The notes under the pieces were generated by a model. The model saw only the letters and a program-made list of their open reading frames with translations, made no database searches and was not told the DNA's origin. Below are positions 11,760 to 21,778 of a stretch of 64,000 bases of DNA, piece by piece (position 1 is the stretch's first letter; every line of letters starts with the position of its first letter). Both the position numbers and the translations under genes were made by a program. Source of the stretch: JALZAH01 sp051000755 (GTDB taxonomy: Bacteria > Actinomycetota > Acidimicrobiia > Acidimicrobiales > Palsa-688); the NCBI GenBank assembly GCA_051000755.1, contig JBPCNZ010000076.1, positions 1 to 64,000 on the forward strand, read 5' to 3'.

Positions 11760-14300
11760 TTAGCTCCGGGGCAACCGCGTGCCGAGAGCCGGCCGCGTGC
11801 CGGGGGGCGGCCGCGTGCCGGAAGCCGGCCGTTGGTCGGGAGGCGGCCGCGTGCCGGCCGGGCTGGCTCGGCGCCGAGGCCCACCGGTGGCCAGATAGCG
11901 GATCCGCAGCCCGGCGGGAACGGCCTGGCGCAAGGCGATGACGGCCGTGTCGCTCATCTCCCATGCCGCCGTCGCTGAGGAGTCGTCGCCCCTCCCGGCG
12001 TACACGCTCAGATCGACCAGGGAGCCGAGGGAACGAACGGGTGCCTCGGCGTCGACCGCCGCCTTGCGGGCCTCGACCGTGACCTCGGTCGGGGTCAGGG
12101 CGGAGACCGCGGGGTCGAAGGGGGCGAGGGCGTCGAGGACCTCGGCCCACGCCCCGGTGATGCGTTGGGCCGGGGCCAGGGCGGGATCACGGCGACGGGA
12201 CCGCCGCCGGCGCCGGATCAGCAACCGGGCGCCGACCAGGCCCCCGAGAGCGACGACGATCACGATGGGGATGGCCAGCAACCACCACGCCCCGGAGGAG
12301 TGGCCCGGCCCCCCGTGCCCTTTCCCCGGTCCGTGCTGGCCGCTGGGGGCGGTGGATCCCGGCGAGTTGACCACCGTGTTGCGCACCTGGTTGAGGCCGG
12401 TGTTGTTCTTGCTGACCGTGGTCGATGGCGCCGACGCCCCGGCCGCCGACCCGTTGCTGGACGCGGCCGGGAGGGGTTTGAGAGCCACCCAGCCGATGCC
12501 GGCGAGGTCGACCTCGGGCCACACGGTGGCATCGGAGCCGTGCACGGTCGTGCGGCCCGCGGCCGCCTCGACGGCTCCCGGCTGGAACCCGACCGCCAGC
12601 CGGGCCGGGAGTCCGACGGACCGCGCCATCAGCACGTAGGCGGTGGCGAACTGCTCGGCCGTCCCCTGCTTGGTCGTGGCGAACTGCTTGAGCCGCCCGC
12701 AGCTCGATCCAGGTGTGGCCGCGGGATCGGTGCTGAAGCCGCTGCGGTCACCGCCCAGGGCCTGCTCGACGGCGACCGCCTGCTGGTCGGGCCGCCCGAT
12801 CCCCGACGTGGCCTGGGTGGCCAACTGGGCCAGGCCGGCGGGAAAGCAGGCCGGGATCTGGGTGAGGGCGGCGTTGGCGTTGCTGACGGTGACCCCGGCC
12901 GTGTCAAGAGCCTGGCGTGACGGCGCCGGGAGACGGCTGGTGACGGTGAAGGTGCGGCCCTGGGCGCTCGGCGCGGCGATCAGGATGGACGTGGCCGGGT
13001 CGTAGGCCAGATCGGCGGGTTGCACACCGGTCGGCAGGCCCGTCGTCGGGACCCACGGACCGGTGAGGCCGCTCACGCTCAGCCGATCGGTGCTGGGCGG
13101 GCCCAGCCGCGACGCGTCGACACCTGGTGGCACGTCGAGCACGGTGCCGGCGCGGGTGGCGCGGGCATCGGTCGTCCACCCGCTGCCGCCGTAGACGTCC
13201 AGGCTGACCAGGCGCCAGTCGGTGGGGCTGCTCAACCACGCCTGGTCGACCTGGGCGGAGAACATCACCGTGTCGGGGTGAGCAGTCCGCTGGGGCAAGA
13301 GGTCGAGCGGGTTGGGCGTCGAGCCCAGATCGACGGGGGGGCTGAGGGAGGAGCGCAGGTCGACCGGCGCCCGGCTGGCGGCCAGGGGCCAACTGGTCCC
13401 GATGGCGAGGGCGACGGCGACCACCACACCCCCGGTGATCAGGGCTGCGGCACTGCGGGCGGGCGGCACCCAGGCCACCCCGACATCGGCCGGCCGGGAC
13501 ACCACCAGCAGATAGGCGCCGGCCAGGATGGCGGGGGCGGCGCTCACCGAGATGGCCGAGCCGGGGCCGTGCACGCCCAGGGCCAGGGCGACGAGCAGGA
13601 CGGCCCCGGCCGGTATCAGGGCGGCCAGGCCGGGATGTCGCCGGCTCCCGGCCAGGAGGGCGACCGCTACGGCGAGGGCGACCACGCCGGCCAGGACGGG
13701 GAGGCGGTCGGCGGTGGGAGGCACCGGGACGCTGGTGGTGAGGATCTTGCTCCACCCGCCGAACAGGCCGCCGACTCCCTTGCCGATGGCCCCCCCGAGC
13801 CCGCCGGGACCGGGGTTGGCGGAGACGCCGTCGCTCACGACAGGAGCAAGGAGCGTCGCCATGACCACCGACGCCGCTGCCGCCACCAGCCGCGAGAACC
13901 GGGCCGGGAGGACCGAGCTGGGACCGGCAGCTCCCGGCCCGTCGACCAACCACGCCGGCCCCGGTTCGAGGGGCTGCAACTCGTGGCGCCGGTCGGGGCC
14001 GCCGTCGAGGGCGGCCGAGCCCGAGCCCGCCCCGGTGCCCACCAGGAGGAGGCGGGCGAGGAGGCCGCCGAGGCCGCCGATGATCACCGAGATGATCAGG
14101 GGCCCCGGCACCGTCGAGAACCCGAACACCCGCCCGAAGGCGACGCCTGCGGCGATGACGGCACCAACGGCGGCCACGGCCGGCACGAGGCGCCCGCTGC
14201 CCAGCGCCGTCCACGTGTTCCGCCACCCCCCGTAGGGGGAGGTCTCGCCCTCCGGGGAGGTCCCGCCGTCCGCAGGAGCCGCGGTCACGGCCGTCGTCAC
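11760..14300 (-). CDS. transglutaminase-like membrane protein, catalytic residues missing
   Basis: An 846-residue member of the DUF3488/TgpA-like family. Several N-terminal membrane helices lead to a large outside domain, a transglutaminase-core region, one more helix and a cytoplasmic DUF4129-like tail ending in GTRPPP repeats. The core reads GTAEQFATAYVLMARSVGLP then DATVWPEVDLAGIGWVALKP. The usual Cys, His and Asp are Ala548, Thr592 and Lys608, so it should not be enzymatically active. The GTG start at 14300 overlaps the DUF58 stop (GTGA). It is the last gene of the FN3-MoxR-DUF58 operon. Earlier in-frame GTG codons exist. Confidence 0.87.
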   Translation of the reverse strand: MTTAVTAAPADGGTSPEGETSPYGGWRNTWTALGSGRLVPAVAAVGAVIAAGVAFGRVFGFSTVPGPLIISVIIGGLGGLLARLLLVGTGAGSGSAALDGGPDRRHELQPLEPGPAWLVDGPGAAGPSSVLPARFSRLVAAAASVVMATLLAPVVSDGVSANPGPGGLGGAIGKGVGGLFGGWSKILTTSVPVPPTADRLPVLAGVVALAVAVALLAGSRRHPGLAALIPAGAVLLVALALGVHGPGSAISVSAAPAILAGAYLLVVSRPADVGVAWVPPARSAAALITGGVVVAVALAIGTSWPLAASRAPVDLRSSLSPPVDLGSTPNPLDLLPQRTAHPDTVMFSAQVDQAWLSSPTDWRLVSLDVYGGSGWTTDARATRAGTVLDVPPGVDASRLGPPSTDRLSVSGLTGPWVPTTGLPTGVQPADLAYDPATSILIAAPSAQGRTFTVTSRLPAPSRQALDTAGVTVSNANAALTQIPACFPAGLAQLATQATSGIGRPDQQAVAVEQALGGDRSGFSTDPAATPGSSCGRLKQFATTKQGTAEQFATAYVLMARSVGLPARLAVGFQPGAVEAAAGRTTVHGSDATVWPEVDLAGIGWVALKPLPAASSNGSAAGASAPSTTVSKNNTGLNQVRNTVVNSPGSTAPSGQHGPGKGHGGPGHSSGAWWLLAIPIVIVVALGGLVGARLLIRRRRRSRRRDPALAPAQRITGAWAEVLDALAPFDPAVSALTPTEVTVEARKAAVDAEAPVRSLGSLVDLSVYAGRGDDSSATAAWEMSDTAVIALRQAVPAGLRIRYLATGGPRRRASPAGTRPPPDQRPASGTRPPPGTRPALGTRLPRS

Positions 14301-15436
14301 TGGGTCCCTGACTGCCACAGAGCGAGGACGGCGGGTGCGCCCCGGGCCTGGCACACCTCGAGGCCGCCGACCTTGCGGGCGAGGGTGTCCGAGGTGCCCA
14401 CGAGCAGGGCCGACACCCGGCGGTAGCGGCCGCTCAGGGCGTCGAGCTCGCTGACGCTGTCGGCGAGGTTCTCCCCGCTCACCAGCACCGCGGCGCTTCC
14501 CCCGGTCTCCTGGCCCAGGTTGGCGACCGCCCGGCCCAGGTTTCCTGTCCCGGTCAGCTCCGCGCCGGCCAGGAGGTCCAACGAGTCCCGCCCCCCGGTG
14601 GGCACGAACCCGGCCACCGTGCCGCTCACATAGTCGAGGCGGACGGGTGCGCCGGTGCGCAGGGCCGCCTCCAGCAGCGACGCGGCCGTCTCGACCGCCT
14701 CCTCGAACCAGCCGTCCTCGGAGTAGCTGGCCCGGCGGTCGTCGAGGAGGATGACGACCTGGGGGCGGTTGGTGTCGACGTGCTTGCGGACCATCAGGGT
14801 CCCGGTCCGGGCCGTGGTCCGCCAGTGGACCATGCGCAGATCGTCGCCGATGACGTAGGGCCGGAGTCCCTGAAAGGCAATGGTGCCTTCCGGGGCCCGG
14901 TCGTCCATGGGCCCGTCGACCTCCAGGTTGGCGCCCGCCCGGTTGGGCGGCACGGGGTGGCTGCGGGGATGGACCCACAGCGTGGCGCTGTCGCCGAAGC
15001 GGCGCCGCCGGGCGATCAGGCCGAACGGGTCGGTCTGGGCCAGGGTCAAGGGCCCCACCTGGTAGACGCCCCGTCTCCTGGTGGGCAGGCGGTAGGTGGA
15101 GGTGTGCTGGTCGCCGGGGTGCAGCGGCGGCAGGTCGAGGGTGACGGTCTCGGCCCCGGCCCGGTCCTCGAGCTGCAGGCGGGGGGCCCGGCGCCGCCCG
15201 GTGTTGGTGAGCTCCACCAGACCCAGCGCGGCATCGGCGCGGCGAACCCTCGTCGGCGCCACCTCCCGGCGCACGGCCAGGTGGGGGGGGACCACGACCC
15301 ACACCAGGGCGGCGACCATGAGGCCGAGGAGCACGACGGCGGCGATGACCAGCTCCGGGTAGCCGAGGATGACGCCGACGGCATAGACGAGGATCCCCCC
15401 GACCAGCGTCGACCAGCCCGATGCCGTGGGCCGCAC
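14297..15436 (-). CDS. DUF58 domain protein
   Basis: A 379-residue protein with two N-terminal membrane helices (about 10-50) and the DUF58 signature GLRPYVIGDDLRMVHWRTTAR, followed by a von Willebrand A-like fold (VVILLDDRRAS). DUF58 proteins are almost always encoded next to MoxR ATPases and are thought to be their partners or substrates; the biochemical role is unknown. It starts with GTG only two bases after the moxR stop and overlaps the next gene. Confidence 0.93.
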   Translation of the reverse strand: MRPTASGWSTLVGGILVYAVGVILGYPELVIAAVVLLGLMVAALVWVVVPPHLAVRREVAPTRVRRADAALGLVELTNTGRRRAPRLQLEDRAGAETVTLDLPPLHPGDQHTSTYRLPTRRRGVYQVGPLTLAQTDPFGLIARRRRFGDSATLWVHPRSHPVPPNRAGANLEVDGPMDDRAPEGTIAFQGLRPYVIGDDLRMVHWRTTARTGTLMVRKHVDTNRPQVVILLDDRRASYSEDGWFEEAVETAASLLEAALRTGAPVRLDYVSGTVAGFVPTGGRDSLDLLAGAELTGTGNLGRAVANLGQETGGSAAVLVSGENLADSVSELDALSGRYRRVSALLVGTSDTLARKVGGLEVCQARGAPAVLALWQSGTQ

Positions 15437-15438
15437 TA

Positions 15439-16431
15439 CTACGCCGCGGCGGTGGGGACCGGGATGGCCCGAATGGTCTCGTCGATCAGCTGGACCGCGG
15501 TGGTGTTGGACAGGGCGGCCTGGGAGGCGAGCACCAGGCGGTGACCGAGCGTGGCCTGAGCCAGCGCCTTGACGTCGTCGGCCGTGGCGTAGGAGCGCCC
15601 GGCCATGGCGGAGCGGGCCCGGGCCGCCCGCATGAGGGCGATGCTGGCCCGGGGGCTGGCGCCGAGACGGACCTCGCCGAGCTTTCGGGTGGTGGCCACG
15701 ATGGCCACGATGTAGTCCCGCAGGACGGGGGCAACCTCCACGGTCGCCACCGCGCCAATCATCTTCTGGACGTCACTGGCGCTGACGACGGGACGAAGGT
15801 GGGCAATCCCCTCCTCGGCTCCGTCGTCCCCGAGGATTTGGGCTTCGGTCGCGGCGTCGGGGTACCCCATGGCCAGACGGACCAGGAACCGGTCCAGCTG
15901 GGCTTCGGGCAGGCGGTAGGTGCCATCCATCTCGATGGGGTTCTGGGTGGCCATGACCAGGAAGGGCCGGGGCACCTGATGGGTGACGGCCTCGACGGTG
16001 ACCCGGCGTTCGTCCATGACCTCGAGCAGGGCCGACTGGGTCTTGGGCGACGCCCGGTTGATCTCGTCGGCCAGCACCACGTTGGCGAAGATCGGGCCCT
16101 TGTGGAACACGAACGTCCCGTCATGGGCGTGGTAGATCGTGGCGCCGGTGACATCGGAGGGCAGGAGGTCGGGGGTGAACTGGATCCGGTTGGTTCCGGC
16201 GTCGATCGACGCGGCCAGGGCCCGGGCCAGGGACGTCTTGCCCACCCCGGGAACGTCCTCCACCAGCACATGGCCCTCGGCCAGCATGGCGATCACGGTG
16301 AGGGCCACGGCGTCGGGCTTGCCCCTGATGACCCGCTCCATGTTGCGGGCCACCAGCTCCGCCCCCTGGGCCACCCAGGTCATGTCAGAGTTGGAGTGGA
16401 CCGGCCGCGGCTCGGTGGGGTTCGCCGTCAT
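15439..16431 (-). CDS. MoxR-family AAA+ ATPase
   Basis: A 330-residue chaperone-like ATPase. Walker A is PGVGKT at 61-66, Walker B is VVLADEINRASPKTQSALLEVMDE, and sensor 1 is ATQNPIEMDGTYRLPEAQLDRF, which is diagnostic of MoxR. Such ATPases mature or insert cofactors into partner proteins, often VWA-type ones such as the adjacent DUF58 protein. GGAG precedes the ATG. The FN3 gene lies 66 bp upstream on the same strand. Confidence 0.95.
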   Translation of the reverse strand: MTANPTEPRPVHSNSDMTWVAQGAELVARNMERVIRGKPDAVALTVIAMLAEGHVLVEDVPGVGKTSLARALAASIDAGTNRIQFTPDLLPSDVTGATIYHAHDGTFVFHKGPIFANVVLADEINRASPKTQSALLEVMDERRVTVEAVTHQVPRPFLVMATQNPIEMDGTYRLPEAQLDRFLVRLAMGYPDAATEAQILGDDGAEEGIAHLRPVVSASDVQKMIGAVATVEVAPVLRDYIVAIVATTRKLGEVRLGASPRASIALMRAARARSAMAGRSYATADDVKALAQATLGHRLVLASQAALSNTTAVQLIDETIRAIPVPTAAA

Positions 16432-16497
16432 GCTTGCTCCAGAGATCGTTACGCCAGCCGCTCAGGGTAGCCGCACGAGCGCCGGGCGACGTGGGGG

Positions 16498-19104
16498 TCA
16501 GGTCCAGAAATCCAGGACGCAACCGCTGGGCTGCTGTCCATAGGCGAACAGCTGGTAGTAGCTGGTGGGCTGGCCCATGAAATTCTGGGGGACGAGGGCC
16601 TCGCACACGTGAGAGGAACCGGGCCCGGCCGCCTGTTGGCTGGTAAACACCCAGGTGATGAGGTCCGTCGAATTGGGGGTCAGGTACCACTGACTGTTCG
16701 GCGGGGTCGAGCCGGAGGCCGGCGTGAACCAGTACTCGGTCCCGCTGTTGTAGTTGCCGGGGGTGGTGGTGCCGTGCTCCCAGGAGAGCGGGGTCGACCC
16801 CTTGGGGGGCAGCGACGTGGCCCAGTTGAAGGACACCGCGCCAAGATTCTGGACGATGCCCCCGCCCTGGACCTGGTCGCAGTTGGATGCGGCGCTGATG
16901 TACTGGTTGCCCTTGTCGGTGGAGAGACATTTGTAGAGGGTCGATGTCCGCCCCCACGGGGTGGCGCTCTGGGTCACGGGCGTCGAACCCCCGGCGCTGG
17001 TGGCCGTGACCGTGACCGAATAGCTCGTTCGCGCGGTCAGCCCGGTGAACTTGGCCGAGGTCGAGCCCGTCGAGGTCCCCTTGGTGCTCCCGATGGTGGC
17101 GCTGTAGGTCACCGACTGGCCGTTGTTGGCGCTCGCCGCCCCCCAACTCACGTCGAGCTCGTTGGCGTAGGAGTCGACCGTCACCGCGAAGCGCCCGGGC
17201 GCCCCGTCGGTCGTGGCCGATCTGGCCGGCGACACCAGGCCCTTGTTGCCGGTCTGGTTGACCGCCTGGACCTGGACGTTGTAAGTGCCTCCGGCTCGGA
17301 GACCGGTGATGGTGTAGGGGCTGGCCGTCGCCGTCGCGGTCACCGCGGTTCCGCCGCCGGACGGGGTGGCCGACAGGGCGTAGGAGGCGATCGGCGTGTT
17401 GTAGGGGCCGAGGGCGGGTTGGTTCCAGGCGACGGTGATGCGCCCGGCGCCTCCGGTGGCGCTCGGCGTGGCCACCTGCCCCGGGTTGTCGACCGAGGTC
17501 TTGGCGCACACGGTGGGGCTGCCGTTGTTCACCGACAGGGGCCCGGCGCCGGCGGCGTTGACGGCCTGAACCTGGCCGCAGTAGGTGATCCCGCCGCTGA
17601 GACTGCCGACGGTGGTGTTGGTGGTGGACCCGCCCGTGGTGGTCGCCCCGGCTGTGCCCGATCCTTGCGGCAGGGCGCTCACCTTGTAGGAGGTGATGGG
17701 GCTGCTGCCGGTGCTGGCCGGCGCCGACCAGGTCACGGCCAGCGAACCGGCGGTGGCCGACACGGCCGTGACCGTCGGGGCGCCAGGGGCCTGGGGGTTC
17801 GGCGGTGGGCTGGCCGGTGGCGGCGTGGCCGAGGAGGGCGGCGGGGTGGCAGGCAGGACGGGGACGTACGGGATCGGGGGGGCGCCGGTCGGCGTGAGCC
17901 CGGCGGTCGGCCCCGACGGCGTGGAAGGCCCGGTCCCGCCGGGAGCGGGCTGGCTGGTGGCCGGATTGGGTGCGCTGCCGAGGGGCGATGCCGGGGAGGG
18001 GGAGGTATTGCCCGGGAGATACTTGGTGATCGGCGTGACCTGACCGTTGGCGTTGACCACCACCGCCTGGGGGGACGCCGGGTTGTTCACGAACACGAGG
18101 TTGTCCTTGCTCACCAACTGGTCCGAGCCCGGTGGGACGCTGACCGACGGGCCCGACTGCAGCGGATTGAGGTTCACCGAGTCGAGTTGGTGGGCGGCGG
18201 CGTTGAGCACGTAGGCAGTGTCCCCGTTGACGACCACAGCGACGGCCCCGCCGTAGGTGGGCGACACCGCCGATGACACCGAGGGGTGGGTGGTGTCGAT
18301 GTCGACGAGGGTGGCGTTTTCCACCAGGGCGATGTGGTCGCTGGCGGTGGAGGATCCGACGAGCGGGACGGCGCCGGCGGGGGCCTGGGCCAGGGGCAGA
18401 GGGTCGGTCCCGGGGTTGGTCAGGGAGCGGGCCTGGCCGGCCTGGGGGTCGATCCCCCACACCCCCGTGGACGTGGCCGCCACGACGACCTTGTCACCGG
18501 GTTGGCCCAGGGGATGGGAGCTGATCGAGTGGTCGGATCCGGAGATCTCGGCGACGACCGCCTTGCTCGGGATCGGGACCCACACGTTCCCGTTCCCGTC
18601 CACCGTGGCAGTGCCGGTCGGCGCCCCCAGGGCGATCTGGGGTCCGTTCGGCACCAGGGTCGTGGGGTCGACCTGCTGGAGGACGCCGGACGAGTGATCG
18701 AGGATCCACGTCGTCGACTCGGCGGTCAGGACCTGGAGGGCGGAGGATTCACCGGACAGCTGGCGCGACGCGGTCACGTCCAGACCGGCGCTCCCCACCC
18801 GGGACAGGCGCCCGGTCTTGAGGTCGAGGATGTAGGCACCGTCGGGGCGTTGGATGACCGTGAACGGGTCATGGGGGTTGGCCACTGCAGCCTGGCCGTC
18901 GACCTTGCCGCTGTAGCCGTTGACGTGCGAAGCGGTCCCCGTCCCGTTGCCGAGCCAGACATCGCCTGACAGGAGCTTCAACGCGCTGGCCGACTCCCGG
19001 GTCCCCGTCACGGCCAGGACCAGCACCGCGCCGAGGACGGCGGCGAGGGCCCCGGCGAGCGCCACCCGTCTCGTAGACTGCTGCTTCTGCACTGCCGTCA
19101 CCAC
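16498..19104 (-). CDS. large exported fibronectin type III protein
   Basis: Up to 868 residues. One N-terminal membrane anchor or signal (about 14-33) is followed by a beta-propeller-like part (45-360; repeated NGNVWVP, GDTAYVL, DGAYILD segments), a Pro/Ser/Thr linker (365-440) and three FN3 domains (about 440-535, 540-635, 637-727). A C-terminal part of about 140 residues contains several cysteines. It heads the operon with MoxR, DUF58 and the transglutaminase-like gene, a set seen in other actinobacteria. The start is uncertain: AGGAG lies only 1 or 4 bases before tandem GTGs at 19104 and 19101, and a GTG at 19092 is also possible. Function unknown; likely cell-surface. Confidence 0.85.
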   Translation of the reverse strand: MVTAVQKQQSTRRVALAGALAAVLGAVLVLAVTGTRESASALKLLSGDVWLGNGTGTASHVNGYSGKVDGQAAVANPHDPFTVIQRPDGAYILDLKTGRLSRVGSAGLDVTASRQLSGESSALQVLTAESTTWILDHSSGVLQQVDPTTLVPNGPQIALGAPTGTATVDGNGNVWVPIPSKAVVAEISGSDHSISSHPLGQPGDKVVVAATSTGVWGIDPQAGQARSLTNPGTDPLPLAQAPAGAVPLVGSSTASDHIALVENATLVDIDTTHPSVSSAVSPTYGGAVAVVVNGDTAYVLNAAAHQLDSVNLNPLQSGPSVSVPPGSDQLVSKDNLVFVNNPASPQAVVVNANGQVTPITKYLPGNTSPSPASPLGSAPNPATSQPAPGGTGPSTPSGPTAGLTPTGAPPIPYVPVLPATPPPSSATPPPASPPPNPQAPGAPTVTAVSATAGSLAVTWSAPASTGSSPITSYKVSALPQGSGTAGATTTGGSTTNTTVGSLSGGITYCGQVQAVNAAGAGPLSVNNGSPTVCAKTSVDNPGQVATPSATGGAGRITVAWNQPALGPYNTPIASYALSATPSGGGTAVTATATASPYTITGLRAGGTYNVQVQAVNQTGNKGLVSPARSATTDGAPGRFAVTVDSYANELDVSWGAASANNGQSVTYSATIGSTKGTSTGSTSAKFTGLTARTSYSVTVTATSAGGSTPVTQSATPWGRTSTLYKCLSTDKGNQYISAASNCDQVQGGGIVQNLGAVSFNWATSLPPKGSTPLSWEHGTTTPGNYNSGTEYWFTPASGSTPPNSQWYLTPNSTDLITWVFTSQQAAGPGSSHVCEALVPQNFMGQPTSYYQLFAYGQQPSGCVLDFWT

Positions 19105-19265
19105 GCTCCTGAGTAGACGACCCCGTGCCGCCCGGTCTGCCGACGCCTAGTCTGCCAGAGGCATCCTACAACCTCGTTTGGGAAGGCCTCCTCCCCGTAT
19201 GGGTGCGCCGTTGACCTGCGTCACCGTGGTAGAACGATCAGCGGCCCCAAGGCGGAGGAGGGAGC

Positions 19266-20963
19266 ATGCCCGACAACGGACGACCCGGTGGCTCCGCGTC
19301 CCGCCGGCGCAGCCCGGCCCGGTTGCGGCCGACCCTCCGCCAGCACCGCCTCCGCCGCACGGTGGCGATAGGGGCCTCCGTGGTGCTGGTCATCGTGATA
19401 GCCGTCGTCGCCCGTTCCGTGTTCGCCTCCAGCGGCCCCGGTGCCCACGCCCGGGCCCGCCACGCCCAAGGTCCGGGCCCGGTCACCAAAGGCGGGGGGC
19501 ACGCGGCCGCAGTACCCGCCTCCACCACCCATGTCGCCCCTCAGGGTGTGGTCGCTACGTGGGTCCAGACCGAGAACGCCAAGCCGGGGACCAAGGACTG
19601 GGCCGTGACCAAGCCGGCGACGAACCACCAGATCGAGGGCTACGGCGACCAGGCGAGCATCGACATTGGCGGCCACCTGGCCCTCTACGTCTCCACGTCG
19701 GCGCCCAGCTACCAGGTCACGGCCTACCGGATGGGCTACTACGGCGGCGCCGAGGGTCGTTTGGTGTGGACCTCACCGACGACGCCGGGCAAGAAGGAGG
19801 CGGCCTGCCCGGTCACCGCCGCCGTCCGCATGGTGCAGTGCCAGTGGGACGACCCTCTCCCGGTCCAGACCGACCCCAAAGATTGGCCCAAGGGCGACTA
19901 CCTGTTCAAGCTGCAATCGAGCGACGGCTACCAGTCGTACGTGCCTCTCACCATCCGGGACGACACCAGCCACTCCGCCTACCTCATCAACAACAGCGTG
20001 ACCACCTGGCAGGCGTACAACCAGTACGGCAACTACAGCCTCTACACGGGACCCACGCCCTCGGGCGGCATGGCCTTGGCCGACCGGGCCTACACCGTGT
20101 CGTTCGACCGTCCCTACGATTTCGCCGAGGGCGACGGGGACGGTTCGGGCGACTTCTCCAACGAGGAGCTGAGGATGGTGTCGGTCGCCGAGTCTCTGGG
20201 CCTCGATGTCAGCTACGCGACCGATGTGGACCTCGACGCCCATCCGGCCATGGTCCTGCACCACCACGCCTTCGTTTCCCTCGGCCACGACGAGTACTAC
20301 ACCCTCGCCATGCGCAACGGCCTGCAATCGGCTCGGGATGCGGGGGTCAACCTGTTGTTCATGGCCGCCAATGCCGTCTACCGCCATGTCCGCCTCCAGC
20401 CGTCGCCCCTCGGACCCCAGCGCCAGGAAGTGGACTACAAGGACGCCACCCTCGACCCGGTGAAGGACCCGGCCACGGCCACGCCGGCGGCGTGGCGGTC
20501 CCCGCCCAACAACAACCCGGAGAGCTCCCTCCTGGGCGAGATGTGGCGATGCAACCCGGTTCACGGGGACATGGTGATCATCGACCCGAACAACTGGATC
20601 ATGGCCGGGACCGGGTTGGGCGCAGGCGGCAAGATCACCGGGGCCATCGAGGCGGAGTACGACAGCTACCGGGCGGCCGACCCGGGTCCGAAGAATGTGG
20701 AGCTCGTAGCCCGCTCCCCCATCACCTGTGTCGGGAGATCCGACCACGCCGACACCACCTACTACACGGCTCCGTCCGGCGCGGGAGTCTTCGACAGCGG
20801 GAGCCTGGGGTTCATCGGCGGGCTGGTCGCCGACCCCCAACCGGGCACGCCGGAGGCGTCGGTCACCACCATGACCAAGAATCTGCTGGCCGGGTTCGGC
20901 GCCGGCCCTGCCGGTCGCGCCCATCCCTCTGTGCCCAACAACTCCGCCTATCCGGACGGGTGA
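19266..20963 (+). CDS. N,N-dimethylformamidase large-subunit-like exported protein
   Basis: A 565-residue protein with one membrane anchor (about 33-53), then a domain like the large (beta) subunit of N,N-dimethylformamidase: YRMGYYGG, NNSVTTWQAYNQYGNYSLY, SLGHDEYYT, FMAANAVYRHVRL. The His-Asp-Glu triplet at 341-343 falls in the segment that supplies an iron ligand in the known enzyme. No small-subunit gene is adjacent and this copy is membrane-tethered, so the substrate may differ; other formamides or amides are possible. GGAGGAGGGAG precedes the ATG. It is divergent from the FN3 gene. Confidence 0.75.
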   Translation: MPDNGRPGGSASRRRSPARLRPTLRQHRLRRTVAIGASVVLVIVIAVVARSVFASSGPGAHARARHAQGPGPVTKGGGHAAAVPASTTHVAPQGVVATWVQTENAKPGTKDWAVTKPATNHQIEGYGDQASIDIGGHLALYVSTSAPSYQVTAYRMGYYGGAEGRLVWTSPTTPGKKEAACPVTAAVRMVQCQWDDPLPVQTDPKDWPKGDYLFKLQSSDGYQSYVPLTIRDDTSHSAYLINNSVTTWQAYNQYGNYSLYTGPTPSGGMALADRAYTVSFDRPYDFAEGDGDGSGDFSNEELRMVSVAESLGLDVSYATDVDLDAHPAMVLHHHAFVSLGHDEYYTLAMRNGLQSARDAGVNLLFMAANAVYRHVRLQPSPLGPQRQEVDYKDATLDPVKDPATATPAAWRSPPNNNPESSLLGEMWRCNPVHGDMVIIDPNNWIMAGTGLGAGGKITGAIEAEYDSYRAADPGPKNVELVARSPITCVGRSDHADTTYYTAPSGAGVFDSGSLGFIGGLVADPQPGTPEASVTTMTKNLLAGFGAGPAGRAHPSVPNNSAYPDG

Positions 20964-21010
20964 CCGGTGGCGGCTGGGGCGGGGCGGGGGCTGGGACTGC
21001 CGTCGGCGCC

Positions 21011-21778
21011 CTACCGGGCGGTGAGGGCCTGCAGTCCCAACCGGTCCAGGTGCTCCATCAGCAGGTGGGGATGGCGGTACACCCAGTCGTGGTCGACAGG
21101 GTGGCGGCTACGACCGTGGACCACGGTGAAATCGGCACCGAGGTCCCGGGCGAAGGCGGCCCCATCCGACCGTGACAGCAGGCTGTCGCGGTCGGCCCAC
21201 AGCACGTGACAGGGGATGCCGGAGGCGGCGATCGTGGCCACCTGCTGGTGGCGGTCGCTGCGGAACCCCCACCAGCCGGCCTGGGCCAGGCACAGGGGGT
21301 GGGCCAGGAACGAGGTGGTGAAGTCGATGGCCGCTCGAGGAGTGGCCATCCACACCAGCGAAGCCGGCCGCACCGCCTCGGCGGCCAGGCTCCACTCATG
21401 GGCCATGGCCAGGGTGTCGGCGAACACCAGCTCGGTGATCCGCTCGGGGTGATGCTCGGCGAAGTTCAGCTCCAATGCCCCCCCGAAGGAGTGACCGATC
21501 ATCGTCACCGCGCCCAGGCCCAGATCATCGAGGGTGGTCTCCAGGTCGCCCAGCACCCGCTCGGGGCTCCAGCGCCAGCCCACCTCGGCGAAGAGCGGAG
21601 GAATGATGACCCGGCACCGTTCGGCCAGGAGCTCGGCAGCGGCGCGGTAGGTCCGGGGTTGCAGGGCGAACCCCTGCATGATCACGACCGGGTCACCAGA
21701 GCCGAGGTCGATGACGGGAAGGACCCGTCGCTTGGTGGCCAGGCCATCGCTGGGCTTCGTCCGCATCGAGGTGGGCAT
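21011..21778 (-). CDS. alpha/beta hydrolase
   Basis: A 255-residue alpha/beta-hydrolase. The nucleophile elbow is GHSFGG with Ser97, the acid is probably Asp196 or Asp198 in LWADRDS, and the base is His230 in VDHDW. There is no signal peptide, so it is cytoplasmic. The substrate cannot be told from sequence. Its end converges with the dimethylformamidase-like gene 47 bp away. Confidence 0.85.
   Translation of the reverse strand: MPTSMRTKPSDGLATKRRVLPVIDLGSGDPVVIMQGFALQPRTYRAAAELLAERCRVIIPPLFAEVGWRWSPERVLGDLETTLDDLGLGAVTMIGHSFGGALELNFAEHHPERITELVFADTLAMAHEWSLAAEAVRPASLVWMATPRAAIDFTTSFLAHPLCLAQAGWWGFRSDRHQQVATIAASGIPCHVLWADRDSLLSRSDGAAFARDLGADFTVVHGRSRHPVDHDWVYRHPHLLMEHLDRLGLQALTAR

Noticed and set aside
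14301..15302. Upstream extension of the transglutaminase-like frame
   Set aside because: It overlaps the conserved DUF58 gene in another frame and is Arg/Pro-rich noise.
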